Assembly: GCA_043228905.1 (NCBI GenBank)
Contig: JBHGNT010000010.1
Location: 3,596,001 to 3,660,000, forward strand
DNA length: 64,000 nt
Reading direction: 5' to 3'
Source: Azolla caroliniana
Lineage: Eukaryota > Polypodiophyta
The notes beneath the pieces were generated by a model. That model did no database searches, was not told the DNA's origin, and saw only the letters and a program-made list of their open reading frames with translations. Position 1 is the stretch's first letter. Each line of letters opens with the position of its first letter. This document shows positions 45,050-58,373 of this stretch, in pieces. The translations under genes and the position numbers were made by a program.

Positions 45050-45980
45050 ATGTCCTCTTGACTGATGAAGGTGGGGCGGAATGTTATGATGAAGCCATAG
45101 CCGATGAGCACAAAGAGAAATGGTTGACTGCAATGCAAGACGAAATGGACTCCTTGCATGAAAATTACACATACGATCTGGTTGAGATGCCGAAACGGAA
45201 GAGAGCACTAAGAAACAAATAGGTCTACAAGGTGAAAACTGGAGAAGTCGACAACGCATCCAGATATAAAGCCCACATTGTGGTGAAGGGATTTCACCAA
45301 AAAAAGGGTGTCGACTTTGACGAAATATTCGCCCTAGTTGTGAAGATGACATCCATCCGAACTGTTCTGAGCATAGCTACCAGTATGGAACTGGAGATGG
45401 AACAATTGGATGTCAAAACAACATTCTTGCATGGGGAGTTAGATGAAGAAATTTACATGCAACAACCCAAAGGCTTTGTGGAGAAAGGAAAAGAAAACCC
45501 GGTGTGTCGACTGAAGAAAAGCTTGTATGGTTTGAAACAAGCTCCACACCAATGGTACAAAAAGTTCGAATCCTTCATGCTGGAACATGGGTTCCATAAA
45601 ACACAACTTGATCATTGTATGTTTGTAAAAAGGTATGATGAAGGCGACTTCTTGATTCTCCTATTATATGTGGATGACATGTTAATAGTCGGACAAGAAA
45701 GAAGGCCCTAGGCAAATCGTTTGCCATTAAAGATCTTGGACCGACCAAACAAATCTTGGGGATGCACATAGTTCGGGATAGAACTAAGAAGTGTTATGGT
45801 TGTCACAAGAAAAAGATGTGACAAAGACCTTGGAAAGAATCAACATGTCAGACGCAAAGCCAGACGGTTTTGTGTTGTCGATAAAACTACAAGCTAAATG
45901 CCAAGCAATGCCCCAAAGGGGATAAGGAAAAGGCCCAGATGAGGAAAGCACCATATATCTCGACCATCGACAGTTTAATG
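45050..45980 (+). pseudogene. copia reverse transcriptase remnant
   Basis: Frame 45232-45711 reads ARYKA-type text (SRYKAHIVVKGFHQKKGVDF), then QLDVKTTFLHGELDEEIYMQ, SLYGLKQAPHQWY and the catalytic LLYVDDMLIVG. A stop at 45220-45222 cuts the N-terminal part and the frame is lost after 45711. Confidence 0.93.
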
Positions 45981-45986
45981 TAGGCT

Positions 45987-46616
45987 ATGGTTTGTACGAG
46001 GCCAAACATAATATTTGTTGTGGGAGCAGTAAAACAATACATGAGTAATCCAGGAAAAGAATACTTGGCAACAGTGAAATGGATACTCAGGTATTTGGAA
46101 GGCACCTCAAGGGTATGCCTAAGGTATGGTTTCGGAAAACCTATGGTCAAAGGTTTTTCTGATTCATACATGTCGGGGGATGTAGACTCCAATCGATCCA
46201 CATAAGGTTAAGTGATGATCTATGTAGGGGGAGCAATGTCGTGGCAGTCAAGACTACAAAAGACTGTGGCTTTGTCAACCACAGATGCAGAGTATATGGC
46301 CACGGTAGAGGCTGGTAAAGAGCTTATTTGGATGAAGAACTTTCTTAATGAACTGGGAATGAAGCAAAGTGATTTCTTACTTTATTATGACAATCAGAGT
46401 GCCATACATCTAGCAAAAAACGTTGCTTACCACTCATGGACCAAACAGATACAAAGACGGTATCACTGGTTGCAAAAGAAAGTGGATGAAGGAGAGTTTA
46501 CCCTCATGAAGATCCATACTGACGATAATGGATCTGACATGCTCACGAAGAACCTACCTATGGACAGACTCAAAGTTTGTCGACAAAAGACTCGAAAGAC
46601 CGACTCCTCCCCATAG
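45987..46616 (+). pseudogene. copia RNase H remnant
   Basis: RPNIIFVVGAVKQYMSNPG (46000-46060) and WILRYLEGTSRVCLRYG lead into GAMSWQSRLQKTVALSTTDA, EYMATVEAGKELIW and YYDNQSAIHLAKN, the copia RNase H signature. A stop at 46203-46205 breaks it before the second frame (46212-46616). Confidence 0.92.
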
Positions 46617-46632
46617 GAGTGAAGGGGGAGTT

Positions 46633-47342
46633 TGTTAGGAATATGTCCCTCCTCTGGGAGAAGTCGACAATTAGTGTCTATGAGAGAAGTCGGCAATCGA
46701 ATAGAGACAAGTCAAACACTAGATGGTCGATCGGATCGACTAGCGAGTCGACTGCTCTGAAGGAGATAGAGAGAGTCGACTATAATAGTCGATTACATCA
46801 TGAATGCTCCAGGTCAAGGAGAAGGCTAATTAGTCGAGTCGACTGGATAGCCAACATGGGAGTCGGTTAGTCGGGCTGAGTGGAAAATCGACATAGGAGT
46901 CGATTAGTCAGCTGATCAATTATGATTAATAATAATAATAATAACGAAAGTTATATTTGTAAATAGCCCATACTATGTATGAGTACAAATACATCGAGGG
47001 CAAACATAGTGAGTGGAGCGTAGAACATAACAAAGTGTTGTATAGAGCGTAACAAAGTGTAGAAAAGAGAGAGAGCGTGAGTGAGCGACGCCATAGTTGT
47101 GTAACAGGAGACACCAAGAGCCTTGTGTGGCTGATACACTCTATACAAACAATGTTGTAATCTATTCTCCCTTGTACATCTCTGATATAGTGATTCTTTG
47201 TTGCCCGTGGTTCTCCCCATTTTAGGGTTTCCACGTTAAAATTGTGTATATTGTGTATTTTCTATATATTCGTTATTTTTTCCTGTTTCGGCGCAGTGCA
47301 TTTCAGCATATCCTTCACAGATGAACGATCCCTTTCCTCACA
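46633..47342 (+). repeat. 3' LTR of copia element
   Basis: 710 bp, TGTTAGGA...CCTCACA. It is about 30 bp longer than the 5' LTR, mainly from an extra GTCGGGCTGAG...ATCGACATAGGA segment near 46865-46905. The TATA box seen in the 5' LTR reads TACAAATA here. Confidence 0.95.
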
Positions 47343-47347
47343 ATTAT

Positions 47348-49380
47348 CATGTTGATGTGCAAGAAACATATACATTCATTATTAGTCAATCATTAACATG
47401 CCGCGATGTCTTTTTGCTGAAAAGTAAGTTCCATCATAGGTTTAAATGGCAAATTTTGCAAAAGAATTTGAACTCTCTTGTCAAGATTTGACCACTCTAA
47501 AGCACCATAGAGACATCAAGTACGTTGTCATGGAAATCTGCGCGTGTGTGTCGGATCGGCGAGACCACCAAGCTCACAGACCAAGGAGAGATGGTTGCCA
47601 GAAGGCCGATTTCTCTAGGGCCGGTTACATTAGTTGTGGCACCAACCAGGACGATTCCGAATGCGATCCAGAAGCAACCGAACCAAACAGATACGGATGC
47701 GACCGGATGTGCCCGGATGCGTTTCGGAAGCAACCAGGTTGAAGAGAGGGAGAGCACACGCACACACACCAACTCTTCACACCCTCTTATATACAAGAAG
47801 ACGAGTCTCCAAACCAAAATAGGAGACACGCCACGACACAGAACAACTCAACACACACACACACACACACACACACACATCACAAATGCATCTTGATAGG
47901 ACGAAAACCAAAGATACCGACACAGACATATGCACACCGATGTTTTCTCATATATATTTACAAGGGACACAAGTTACAATGCCGGTTTTGAGCCGATCCA
48001 ATACCGAACAGATACAGTAGCTGTCTACATGCAAGTTCCGATTGGGGAGCACTCAGGCTCACCTACATGAGTGGAAGCCTTGTGCTGAAGAAGAGCCTTC
48101 TTACTGAAGCACATCGGTTGTCTGTCGCCAAGCCGCCAATCGGGGAGCACTCAGGCTCGCCTACGCAAGTGGGGTCTTGCACAGGAGACAGAGCTACCAA
48201 CAGAAACCCTCAGAGCATACGAGCTCTAAACCGGACTAAACCCTAACAAAAGAAGAGAGATAAGAACTGAGAGAAACCCTAAACCTCCACTCCAAGAGAA
48301 ACCCAACCCCCATAACGAAGAAGACCTCCAAGAAACCCTAGAAGAAAGTAAGAAGGTAAGAAGAAGAGAAAAACTACTATACCTTAGACCTAACGATATA
48401 CCCTCCTAACTGAAAATGGGCAACCCATTCACAAGAGATAGTCCAAGGAGGGAAGGACGTTACAATGTGGGATAAATATCCCCTATTATTTTATATACAT
48501 TTCCTAATGTACATGTGCACATGTTGCACATCGATGACTTTGCCCATTCCATCCAGTTTTCTCACCATAGCCAAAAAACTTCACGACAACGTCCGATATA
48601 AAATGCATACCCATTGTTTACTATAGTATTATATGACACGATTTTTATAGTGATGTATTTAATGTGTCATACAAACCTTGTTCTTTCTTCTTTGTATGCA
48701 TATTACAGTAATTGTCTCGAATAAAAAGTTTGTATATTACATTAATGACAAGCGAGTTTAGATTATCATAAACACTATTTCAACTTTAGTGATCTTGCTT
48801 CTCCTTATTATCCTCCATTCATCTCACATTGGAAGTTGTCTAGCATCTATGACAAGATGATACACCACCAAATTCCATCCAAGTTCTTGTGGGAGTGACT
48901 TCGAGTAAACAAAAGTTCTAACTTAGAATCACCAACCTTTTGTGGACCCAATATGAGAGAGAGTTTTCTACAATGTATTGCATATCAAGCATGTGGAAGA
49001 TGGTGAATTTGAACTATGACGCTACATATATATAGCTATGATGGCTTATATATGGCAATCCATCATTTCTTTTTAAAATGCTCGTTGGGTATTTAAACTT
49101 TCACAATGTCTCATTTGAACCTTCATAGTGATATTTATTAAGGCTCAATTTATAATAAAACAACATCAAGCCATTTTTATCGTTGACAATAAATGCATAT
49201 CAAGGGAGTAACATAAGTTACGTCATAATAGAAGTTAATCATTTATATGGAGCAATAATGCTTGCTTGGTATACATATTTTACAAGAGGACTACCCAAAT
49301 TTAATGCCAACATATGATACTAGTGTTACATAAATTTCTACAAACACAATGTATTAGTAGAATCAATAAATTTATGTATA
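47348..49380. other. Intergenic between copia element and phosphatase-like gene
   Basis: No gene recognised. From 47.53 to 48.48 kb the text is GC-richer than its surroundings. It includes an (AC)n tract (about 47852-47879) and a direct repeat, GGGGAGCACTCAGGCTC followed by CCTAC, near 48044 and 48141 (about 100 bp apart). It may be part of an unclassified non-autonomous transposon also present at 28.93-29.2 kb. Confidence 0.5.
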
Positions 49381-49515
49381 CTAGTATCGAACAGTATCCA
49401 CATGTAAATGTGCTGTCATATTAAGACATTGTAACATAGGCTCTCCTTTTTCATTTACTTTAAATGAAGATATTCCTCCATTGTTTACATCAACGGCTCG
49501 AAACCTACACAAAAT

Positions 49516-49548
<33 letters not shown>

Positions 49549-52500
49549 CCTAAACAAGTTCGAGAGTCTAAGCATCACACTTTGATACAATGCTCTGCCT
49601 TTGATCATATATTCGAAATGCTTTCTACACATCTTGCCCCAAATGCAATCCTTGCACGAATTTCTCTCACAATCACACAATGTGCACTCTCAATTGCAAC
49701 ATTCATTGGTAAGTTCTTGAACATCGAGAGTCACTACTCACTTTCACATGTATTATGTGAAATGTAACAATTTTGGTCTCATAGGTCATATTTGACCTCC
49801 AAAGACGATAGTAGAATCTATCTATCTATCTATTTCTCTTACACATACGCACACACATATTGATACAATACTCTTATCTTTCATTACATTCAACTATGCT
49901 TTCCACAAATCTTCAACCAAGCCCAATCCTCGCACAATCACAATGTGCACTCCCAAAAGAAAATTCCATTAATAAAGTGCATGAACATTGAGAGTGACTA
50001 CTCACTGTCACGTGTATTATGTGAAAACATTATATTTTTAGTCTTATAGATCATATTTGACCTCCAAAGACGATAATAAAATCTCTCTCTCCCTTACTCT
50101 CTCATTTGCTTTCCACACATTATCAATATGGTCCATTGCTTACACACATTCCTCTCACAATCACAATGTGCAATCTCAATTGCAATGTTGAAGGAACGTC
50201 CTCCAACAAAGGAACTATTGATTGGCCACAAACTTGCCAAACTTTATACATTGATACTTGCCATCATGTTGTCATAGCATTCAGACAAAAAATTCGAGCC
50301 AAGTAGTTCAAGTAGTTCACGTGAAGGAACCCTATCTTTAAATGTGAACTTCTCCAAGTCTTCATGTTTCAAGAGCTTGTTTGGATTCACAAGACATTTG
50401 ACATCTGTGGCAAACAAGTCAGAGTTTGTCTCAACAATAATAGTGTTCATCATTGAGCCATCCACAAGGAGGGTGTAGAGGTTTAAGAAGTGATTGCGCT
50501 TGCTCACCGTAGTTCTCATACTCTGGTCAAAGAGAAAATTCCATATGGCAAGAAAAGATGTCCTCTTTACCTTGCTAGAATCCTGATAAGAACAAGATTT
50601 CGAAGTCACACGGCATGGGCAGTACTCAGAACTCATATTGTCACATGAGGGCCTTGGTCAGAGTTGTTGATTCATTGAGATTGAACAAGAGATTCTCGAC
50701 ATCACTCTATAGTTCACAGTGGAAACAGTCAAGAAGTGCTTGCTTGTCCTAGTCAACATCACAAGCAAGTTAGCAAAACTTTGATGCATAAGTCACATTT
50801 ATTCAAGACATGGGCAGTACTTGAACAACAGATTATCACACTGACAGTTTGAGGACGGTCTCATTCAGAGTAGTCAATTTTATTCTTGACGTCACTCTTG
50901 AATTCATGGTGAAACTGGTTAACGACTGGTTGCTCATCCAAGTTGACCTCACAAGCGAGTTAGCAAAAGTTTGATGCATAAATCAAAGTTGTCTGAGAGC
51001 CTAGTAGATCGTAAAGTTTGTTAACCGAGGTCCAACCTTCGTCAAAGTTACCAAAAATGGCTTCGAACTCCACGCAAATGCAGAGTAATCTTTAATTGGA
51101 GAGGACCGTGCAAACCAAGCTTGTGTTGATTCCATTGGATGTGCACAGGTTGGAGGAACCAAAGTTTCTGCACACCAAACATGGTGGATTGGAACTCGTA
51201 TAAGGAATCTTGAGCAAATGTTGTATTTTTATGTTGTGAGTGTGGAAGATCGGCCATTATTTGGCTAACAAGGTTGCTTGTAGCTCAAGAATACCAAATT
51301 CTCAAAGACACCAGAGGATCCGGGGAGAGGATTAGGGCATATGGGTAGAGATCAATCAAGAGGATGACAAGATGAATGTACTAGAGGATGAACAGTGGTT
51401 CAAACAAGAGGATGAGTGGAATAGAAGATGGTGTGGGATAAGATGATAGATTGAGGGTATAGGTGGATGAGGATGAGTGGATTCATACGAGATGAATCAA
51501 AGGAGCAGACTTAATTAAATGCGTTGAATTGGATGAGATGAGGAACCTAAGTGCAGACCAAGAGCTTGACACAAAAGGCGAGAGGGAACAAGGGGAGATG
51601 AGAACTAAACAACACAATGAGACAAATGACAAAACAATGAATAGCGTCCGAAGACTAGTGTTAATCTACTTGAGATCAAGTGGGGGGGAACTCCCTTTTA
51701 TAATAACTCATCGAGAATCGTACAGTTGTAAAGTCCAAAGAGGCTGCATGCATAGCTCATACATTGTACGTATGTAATGTATAAAACAGGATTCTCCCTT
51801 AATTCCTCTAAAGTAATCTACTTGAGATCAAGTGGGGGGAACTCCCTTTTATAATACCTCATCGAGAATCGTACAGTTGTAAAGTTCAAGGAGGCTGCAT
51901 GCATAGCTCATACATTGTACATATGTAATGCATAAAACAGGATTCTCCCTTAATTCCTCTAAAGTAATCTACTTGAGATCAAGTGGGGGGAACTCCCTTT
52001 TATAATACCTCATCGAGAATCGTACAGTTGTAAAGTCCAAAGAGGCTGCATGCATAGCTCATACATTGTACATATGTAATGTATAAAACAGGATTCTCCC
52101 TTAATTCCTCTAAAGTAGATCAACACCAGTCCTAGGATGTTCTCATTGTTTGCCTTCTATCTTGTTGCTTTGTCTAGATCTCTTCACCCATTGTGTTGCC
52201 TCTCATCTCTCACCTCAGGCCCTTCAAGTGTACTTAGACCCTTTGCCTCTTTTGACTCTACTTGTCCAATTCTGTTGCTCCAATTCTTTTGGTCTAAATC
52301 CTCCCAATCAATTCCACCCATCCGCTCATTCCTCAACTTCACCCATGAACCTTCTCATCTGATATCCCACTCATCCCCTCATCCGCATATCATCTAGTTT
52401 GGTCTTCCAAGATGGGACATGTCCAAGATTTTAAGGATTTATTAACCAGGAGTAATTTATCATCAAACTCCAACCTTGGTGTTACCTTGCTGCCTTCAAG

Positions 52501-55500
52501 CAGGATGTCTAATCAGCATCTTCATGAATGGGCTGTCGTAAGCTTGGTTTACAACATTGATAAAGATTTCCTCATTTATCACAGCAGATAATACACCTTT
52601 CTTGCCAAGTTTAAAGCCACTTTTGGTGGGTTTGGTAATTTTAAACCTCGGTTAACAATCTTTATAGCCTACAACAAGAATCTTCGGCACCTTCATTGTA
52701 CATATGATGTTCTGCTAGCTTGTTTGTCATGTCAATTGGACAAGCACGCATTCCTTGATCAATTCCTCCATGAACTCTGAAGCATTGTGAGGAACCTTTT
52801 GCCCAATTCCAACTAACCTATCACTTTGAGCGAGGCCATCACCCAAATTATGTGTCTTGACATCTAGTTGTTCATGTTGTACCACGTGCAACATTTTGCT
52901 TAATAATATACTTATGTTCTCTTCTTTGCGGATGATCCCACCTTAGTCTGTAGTGATATGATAGAGATCGAGGCTCAAAACCATTGTGCTCTTAAATGAA
53001 TACATAGCTCTTGTCGCAACTTTAATCTTAGCCATAGCTTGCCCAAATAGAAGTTTGTATGAGAGAATCATGATTGAAATTGTGGACAGCTCTCTCTCTC
53101 CCCATTGCTTTTTTAACCAAAACTTTGGCCCACTACAGAAGGTAATGGTAAATGATGACTATGGGTGCTTGGGGTTGTTGCTAGAGCTCAGGAGACACAG
53201 AGAAGTTGTTGAAGGAAAACAATACAACCACACAAGGTCATCAACAAATATTAATCACAACTTTCTTAGGCCCCATCATTCCTACTCACACAACTACCTA
53301 ATCAAGGGGTGCACAACTAGGCTGCCAACCAGGATAGTACAAAGGGATTACAATAGCTATGAAAATAGCAATTTGATGTGCACTCAAGTATTGGCATTGT
53401 GGACCACAATCTCACTATTCTTATCATTCTTTCTTTCTCAAACACACTCTCTTACAAGTGTGCAAGAGTAGTTCAATCAGTATAAAGGCAGTACCCCCCA
53501 TTCCAATAGAGTGACTATATTGAAAAAGAATAGAGTGATCAAATTGGAAAATGAAACAAAATGAATGGATTGCCCCACATCTCTTGGTAAGAAAAAGGTT
53601 CACATGAGACACTATTTTTACATATGTCACAACACAGTTTTATTACCAGGTCTTCTGACATGGAAATACATCTATCTCACACACTGAGTGTGACAGCGCC
53701 GCTCAGGACCTCTTCACATCAGTTAGAAAATTAAGATACGGAAATATGAATGCAAATCTATGGAAGAAAATTGTGCCATGGAGGGATGGAATCAAAAGAG
53801 CACGATGTCTACCATTGTGCTGTTTTTTTATTGCATAAAGATGTATATACCATTGGCTCCTCAAATAAGGCTTTGGCCCACTATGCAAGGTAATGGAATA
53901 TGAAGACCAATGGTGCTTGGGACTACTCTTATTAGAATCAGAGAGAGTATTGAAGAAAAATAAACTGCAAAAGCTCGTCATGACTTGTTATTGCTCCATC
54001 ACTCATTCTACAAGTCAATCGAGGGCTACATAAGGCAGTGTCTCAAACAGAACACTTGAAACAGGTAACAATAGATCAGAAAATACCAATGCATTGTTCA
54101 CATATGCCACAGCCATCTGGTTGATGGCCTGTCACCCTACTCGTCGACAAATAAAGGCTATTATCACCCAGGACAAAGGAGGCGCTTCCCTCACTTCAGA
54201 CATCTCTCTTTATGGACGATAAAAATTTTAATTCTATATTGGACCAGCCCATGTTGGATTTTTTAGGGTAGAAGTTCCAATCTATCTAACTTTAGAATCT
54301 TAAGTGCTTAGACAACTAGAGTCTATGATACCCTATGTTTAATTATATTTATTTTGGTCTCGTTTTTCTCAAAAATGAGACAACATTTTAAGATATAATC
54401 TTCAGTTTGGTCTTATGGGCCATTTTGATGCAAAAACAATGGACTCAACATTGAGAACTTGCCATCCTTTCAATATTGTGAACCGCTCCAAAATGACAAA
54501 CAGGACAAAGTATTGCAGCAAGATAGCAGCTCTATACCCAAAAGACTTGGATCACACCAAGGAAAATTGTTTCCCCATAGATGGCCTCCTAAAAATATCA
54601 TTTTATGAACTTCTCAGAGACTGGATTCATACACCACATTTGAGACATTGCAAGTGCTATCATCTCTCACCATCACAGGTGCTTCCCTCGTTACAGCTAT
54701 CTATACGTTTTGGATCAACCAATGCTAGAGATCCTTCAAACACAAAAATCACAATCTACCTGACTTGAGAATCGTACCTGTATAGTTGAAATGATTCTTT
54801 ATTCACTTTCATTTTATGTACTATTCACTTAGTTACATTTATTTTGGTTCGTTGTCCTCAAAGACAAGGTTATCTCTTGTTTGGTCTCATAGGCCATTAT
54901 GGCCTCTTAAAAGACATTATCTATCTTTCTTTCTTTCTACACATATTCCACCACCATTTGACAAATGGTGGAGAACACTGGCCCACAACACTTTGGCCAA
55001 ATCTTGCTCAACCTTCAAAATCTAGGGAACAATACTTATATTAGCACGCAGGAAGCAACAACAATCGCACATTGCTGATTTTTCCCACAGCTCCACAAAT
55101 CCTCTGAGAACATGTTGAGGTGTTACTGTAGACTTTGTTGAAGAATGCCAACAATAATTTAAACTGTGAGTACTAGGATATAAGGCAGACGGGCTATACC
55201 ATCACAAGATCTAAGAGATCATTGAATGGCATGTTCGATCCCCACAAGGACAGCCAAATGCACTTGCTGAACTTTGTCAGAACCTTGTACCACTGCACCA
55301 ATCAACCTCAGGCAAGATGTTCTATCATCACTACTCAACCCATATGTATTACTTATGTACTTCTTGCTTGTAAACCATCTCTCAAATCATGGTCATGGAG
55401 CTTTAGGAGACCTAGAGTTTTTATTTTTGTTTCAGCATGGATATCATTAATTTACAATATTTGTAGTCATGGTTTGTCTCATAGGATGACTTTCGTTGTA

Positions 55501-58219
55501 GTGAGCTTACCATAGTGGTAGACTGTTAGACTATCAACACAATGTCAATGGTTCATCTTTATTTTCACACGTCTTCTGCTGTACTAGCAATGGGCCCGGT
55601 TTCGGCTCAAACTGAACCGAACAGAAAAACCGTGGCTTAATGGTTTATAGGTTCAAAGATAAATAAACGGTTTGGTTTGGTTTCAAATGTTACTAATCGG
55701 TTTCAGTTTGGTTCGGTTTTGAATTGACCGGTTTATCGGCTTATCGGTTTCTGTTTATGTGGTTCGGTTTATAGGTTTATAGGTTAAAAAATACTCATAA
55801 ATATTCTCTATAGGCTCTAATTTTCAACTTTTAATTTTAAACTCTTGTTTTAACTTATTAAATTTTATATGTATTAGATATAGAGTCTCCTTTTCATTTA
55901 TGATGATCAATTATGATAAGTATGATGATCAAATTTATGATAAGTATAATGATCAAATTTATGATTAGTATGATGACAAAATTTATGATAAGTATGATGA
56001 CAAAATTTATGATAAGTATGATGACAAAATTTATGATGAGTATGATAAATAAATTTAAGATGATTTTCTCACACAAATTTATAATAAGTATGATGATTAA
56101 TATCAATAAAAAATGGTTTGGTTTGGTTTTAAATTTTTCGTAAACGGTTTGGTTTCTCCTATTCTTTAAACGGTTCGGTTTAACGGTTCGATTTAAATGG
56201 CTTCATAAATTTTAAAACAGTTTCGTTCGGTTTTTATTATTAATAAATGGTTTGGTTTGGTTTGGTTTGGTTTCAAGGCCAAGAAACCGAACCGAACCGA
56301 AACCAAACTGGGCCCATTGCTATGATGTACTATACTTCAGTACTCTTGAACTACATGCCCTCCCTCTCTCTATCTTTTTCCCTCGCTTCAGAGATCTCTC
56401 CATTCTGGATCAACCTATGCTATAGAGATCTTTTGAAGACAAAAAATACAATCTATCATCCATGTATAGGTAACAGGATTCTTTAGTCATTTTTATTTTT
56501 ATTTACTTAGTTACAGTTATTTTGGGTTGCTGTTTTCGAAGACGAGACAACATTCTAAAATGTAATCTCTTGTTTGGCTTATAGGCCATTTTGGTCTCTT
56601 AAAAGAGGTTAATATATCTTTCTTTCTTTCTCCCTCGCCTTGGTTCGATTAGTCTTTTGCCACTATATCCAAGTCTGCCAAATGATTTGCATGTCAGTAT
56701 CGCTACGAGCCTCCACCAGAGTTTCCTTTGGCTTCGCCCTACTCCCACCCCCACCCCGCTCTCTTCGCTTCCCCCTCCCCCTCCCCCAATGAGCTAGAGA
56801 ATTTTCCCTCTTACATATGATAGATAAAACAATAGCCTATGACCAAAGGACTAAAACTTCAGACCATTTTTTACCTGTATGGTTCCATACCAAGGGCAGT
56901 ACATATCAGAGCTCGCAATATGGACTTGTGTGTGACGACTAGAATTGATTTCCCCTTCAAGACATCACGATAATATTTAAGTGAACAACTTCAACATTCC
57001 AATCATTAAGAAGAAAGAATAACATAACCATATATAAATGTCAAAGTCCAGAAATGTTTTTCTTTACCTTTGCACTAAGTATTTCATCCCAAGCCTTTCT
57101 TGCTGTATCCCACAAATCAACCACTGGACGCACTCCTTCAACACAGAAGTTGCTTGGGTCTTCCCTCCAACTATTATAAAGATCTGGATATTGCATCTTC
57201 GCGTCCTCTACATGGAAAAAAAGCCAATTGTATATAGATTTAACATATGCAATTAGACAGTATTCCATGAATCCAAACACATATCCACAAACCATTTTTC
57301 ATTCCTTCCAAAAAATGTAGATGTGCTTCCTTAAGTGTATCCAGAAACACCAACTGTCCTTCTCTACCAGCCCAAATCAGCTCAGCAGTTGACTGCCAAT
57401 CATTTGAATCCAGTAGATAATCCATAGTTGCTTTTTTTATAATTCAATAGCCATTCCCTACTCCATGGTTTTTTGTCTGCTCGGTCCTTTTTATATATTC
57501 TCACTTGAAATTTTAAGAACATAAGCATATTCTTTTCTAAGAAGTAAATTCAACACAAGTGCATACCTTTGCTCGCGATATGGGACTTGCAAAGCATTGA
57601 TCAAACTCAATATTTTCTAAAGCCTGCTTACACTTAAGTGCTTGCACAATTCCTTGGTCAGACAAAATTGATAAATCAGAGCTACCCTACAGAAGGAGGA
57701 AAAAAAGCACAATCTCAAAGCATTACCTTTGTACAATTTATTTACATAATTCTCAAATTCACAACTTGATGGCATAGTGGTGAATATTGTGCTTTATAAC
57801 TTTGACATTACAGAATATTTGAAGTCTCAAGCAATGGATTTTGATGTTGAGTTCAATATAAAACCTCTTAAGAAAAATAGTTTTCAAAGATACACACTAG
57901 CAGTTTGCTCCTAAACAAATGGCATTTCGACATTGACATTGACACATTTTCTAAAATATAAAAAGTGGAAAAGACAGCATTGCCCTTGAAAAGACAATGT
58001 TAATGGAACAAATAAACTCATACCTGAATCCTGCTATCTGCATTCCAAGTACTAAGACCGTGTCTCACAAGCACTATGTTTTTAACATTCCCTATATGTC
58101 TTTGCACAAGGGGTTCAGTTGCACCATAGAAATCGAAGGCACCTCCAGTTAATGACGGTAGTTCCAAGGACTCTTTCACACTTATGAAACCTCGACCATT
58201 GCTTCCTTTAAAAAACATG

Positions 58220-58302
<83 letters not shown>

Positions 58303-58314
58303 ATGTATATGCAC

Positions 58315-58373
<59 letters not shown>

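Larger units (their letters stand above)
41872..47342 (+). mobile_element. Ty1/copia LTR retrotransposon, full structure, inactivated by stops
   Basis: 5,471 bp between identical ATTAT target duplications (41867-41871 and 47343-47347). LTRs at 41872-42551 and 46633-47342, a tRNA-Met type primer site after the left one and a purine tract (GAAGGGGGAG, 46621-46630) before the right one. The order gag, protease, integrase, reverse transcriptase, RNase H places integrase before RT, which defines copia. Premature stops in gag, integrase and RT mean this copy is not autonomous. Confidence 0.97.

Noticed and set aside
55894-56143. Frames with repeating MISMMTKF or IILIINFV peptides
   Set aside because: They are translations of the 24-bp minisatellite inside the MITE.
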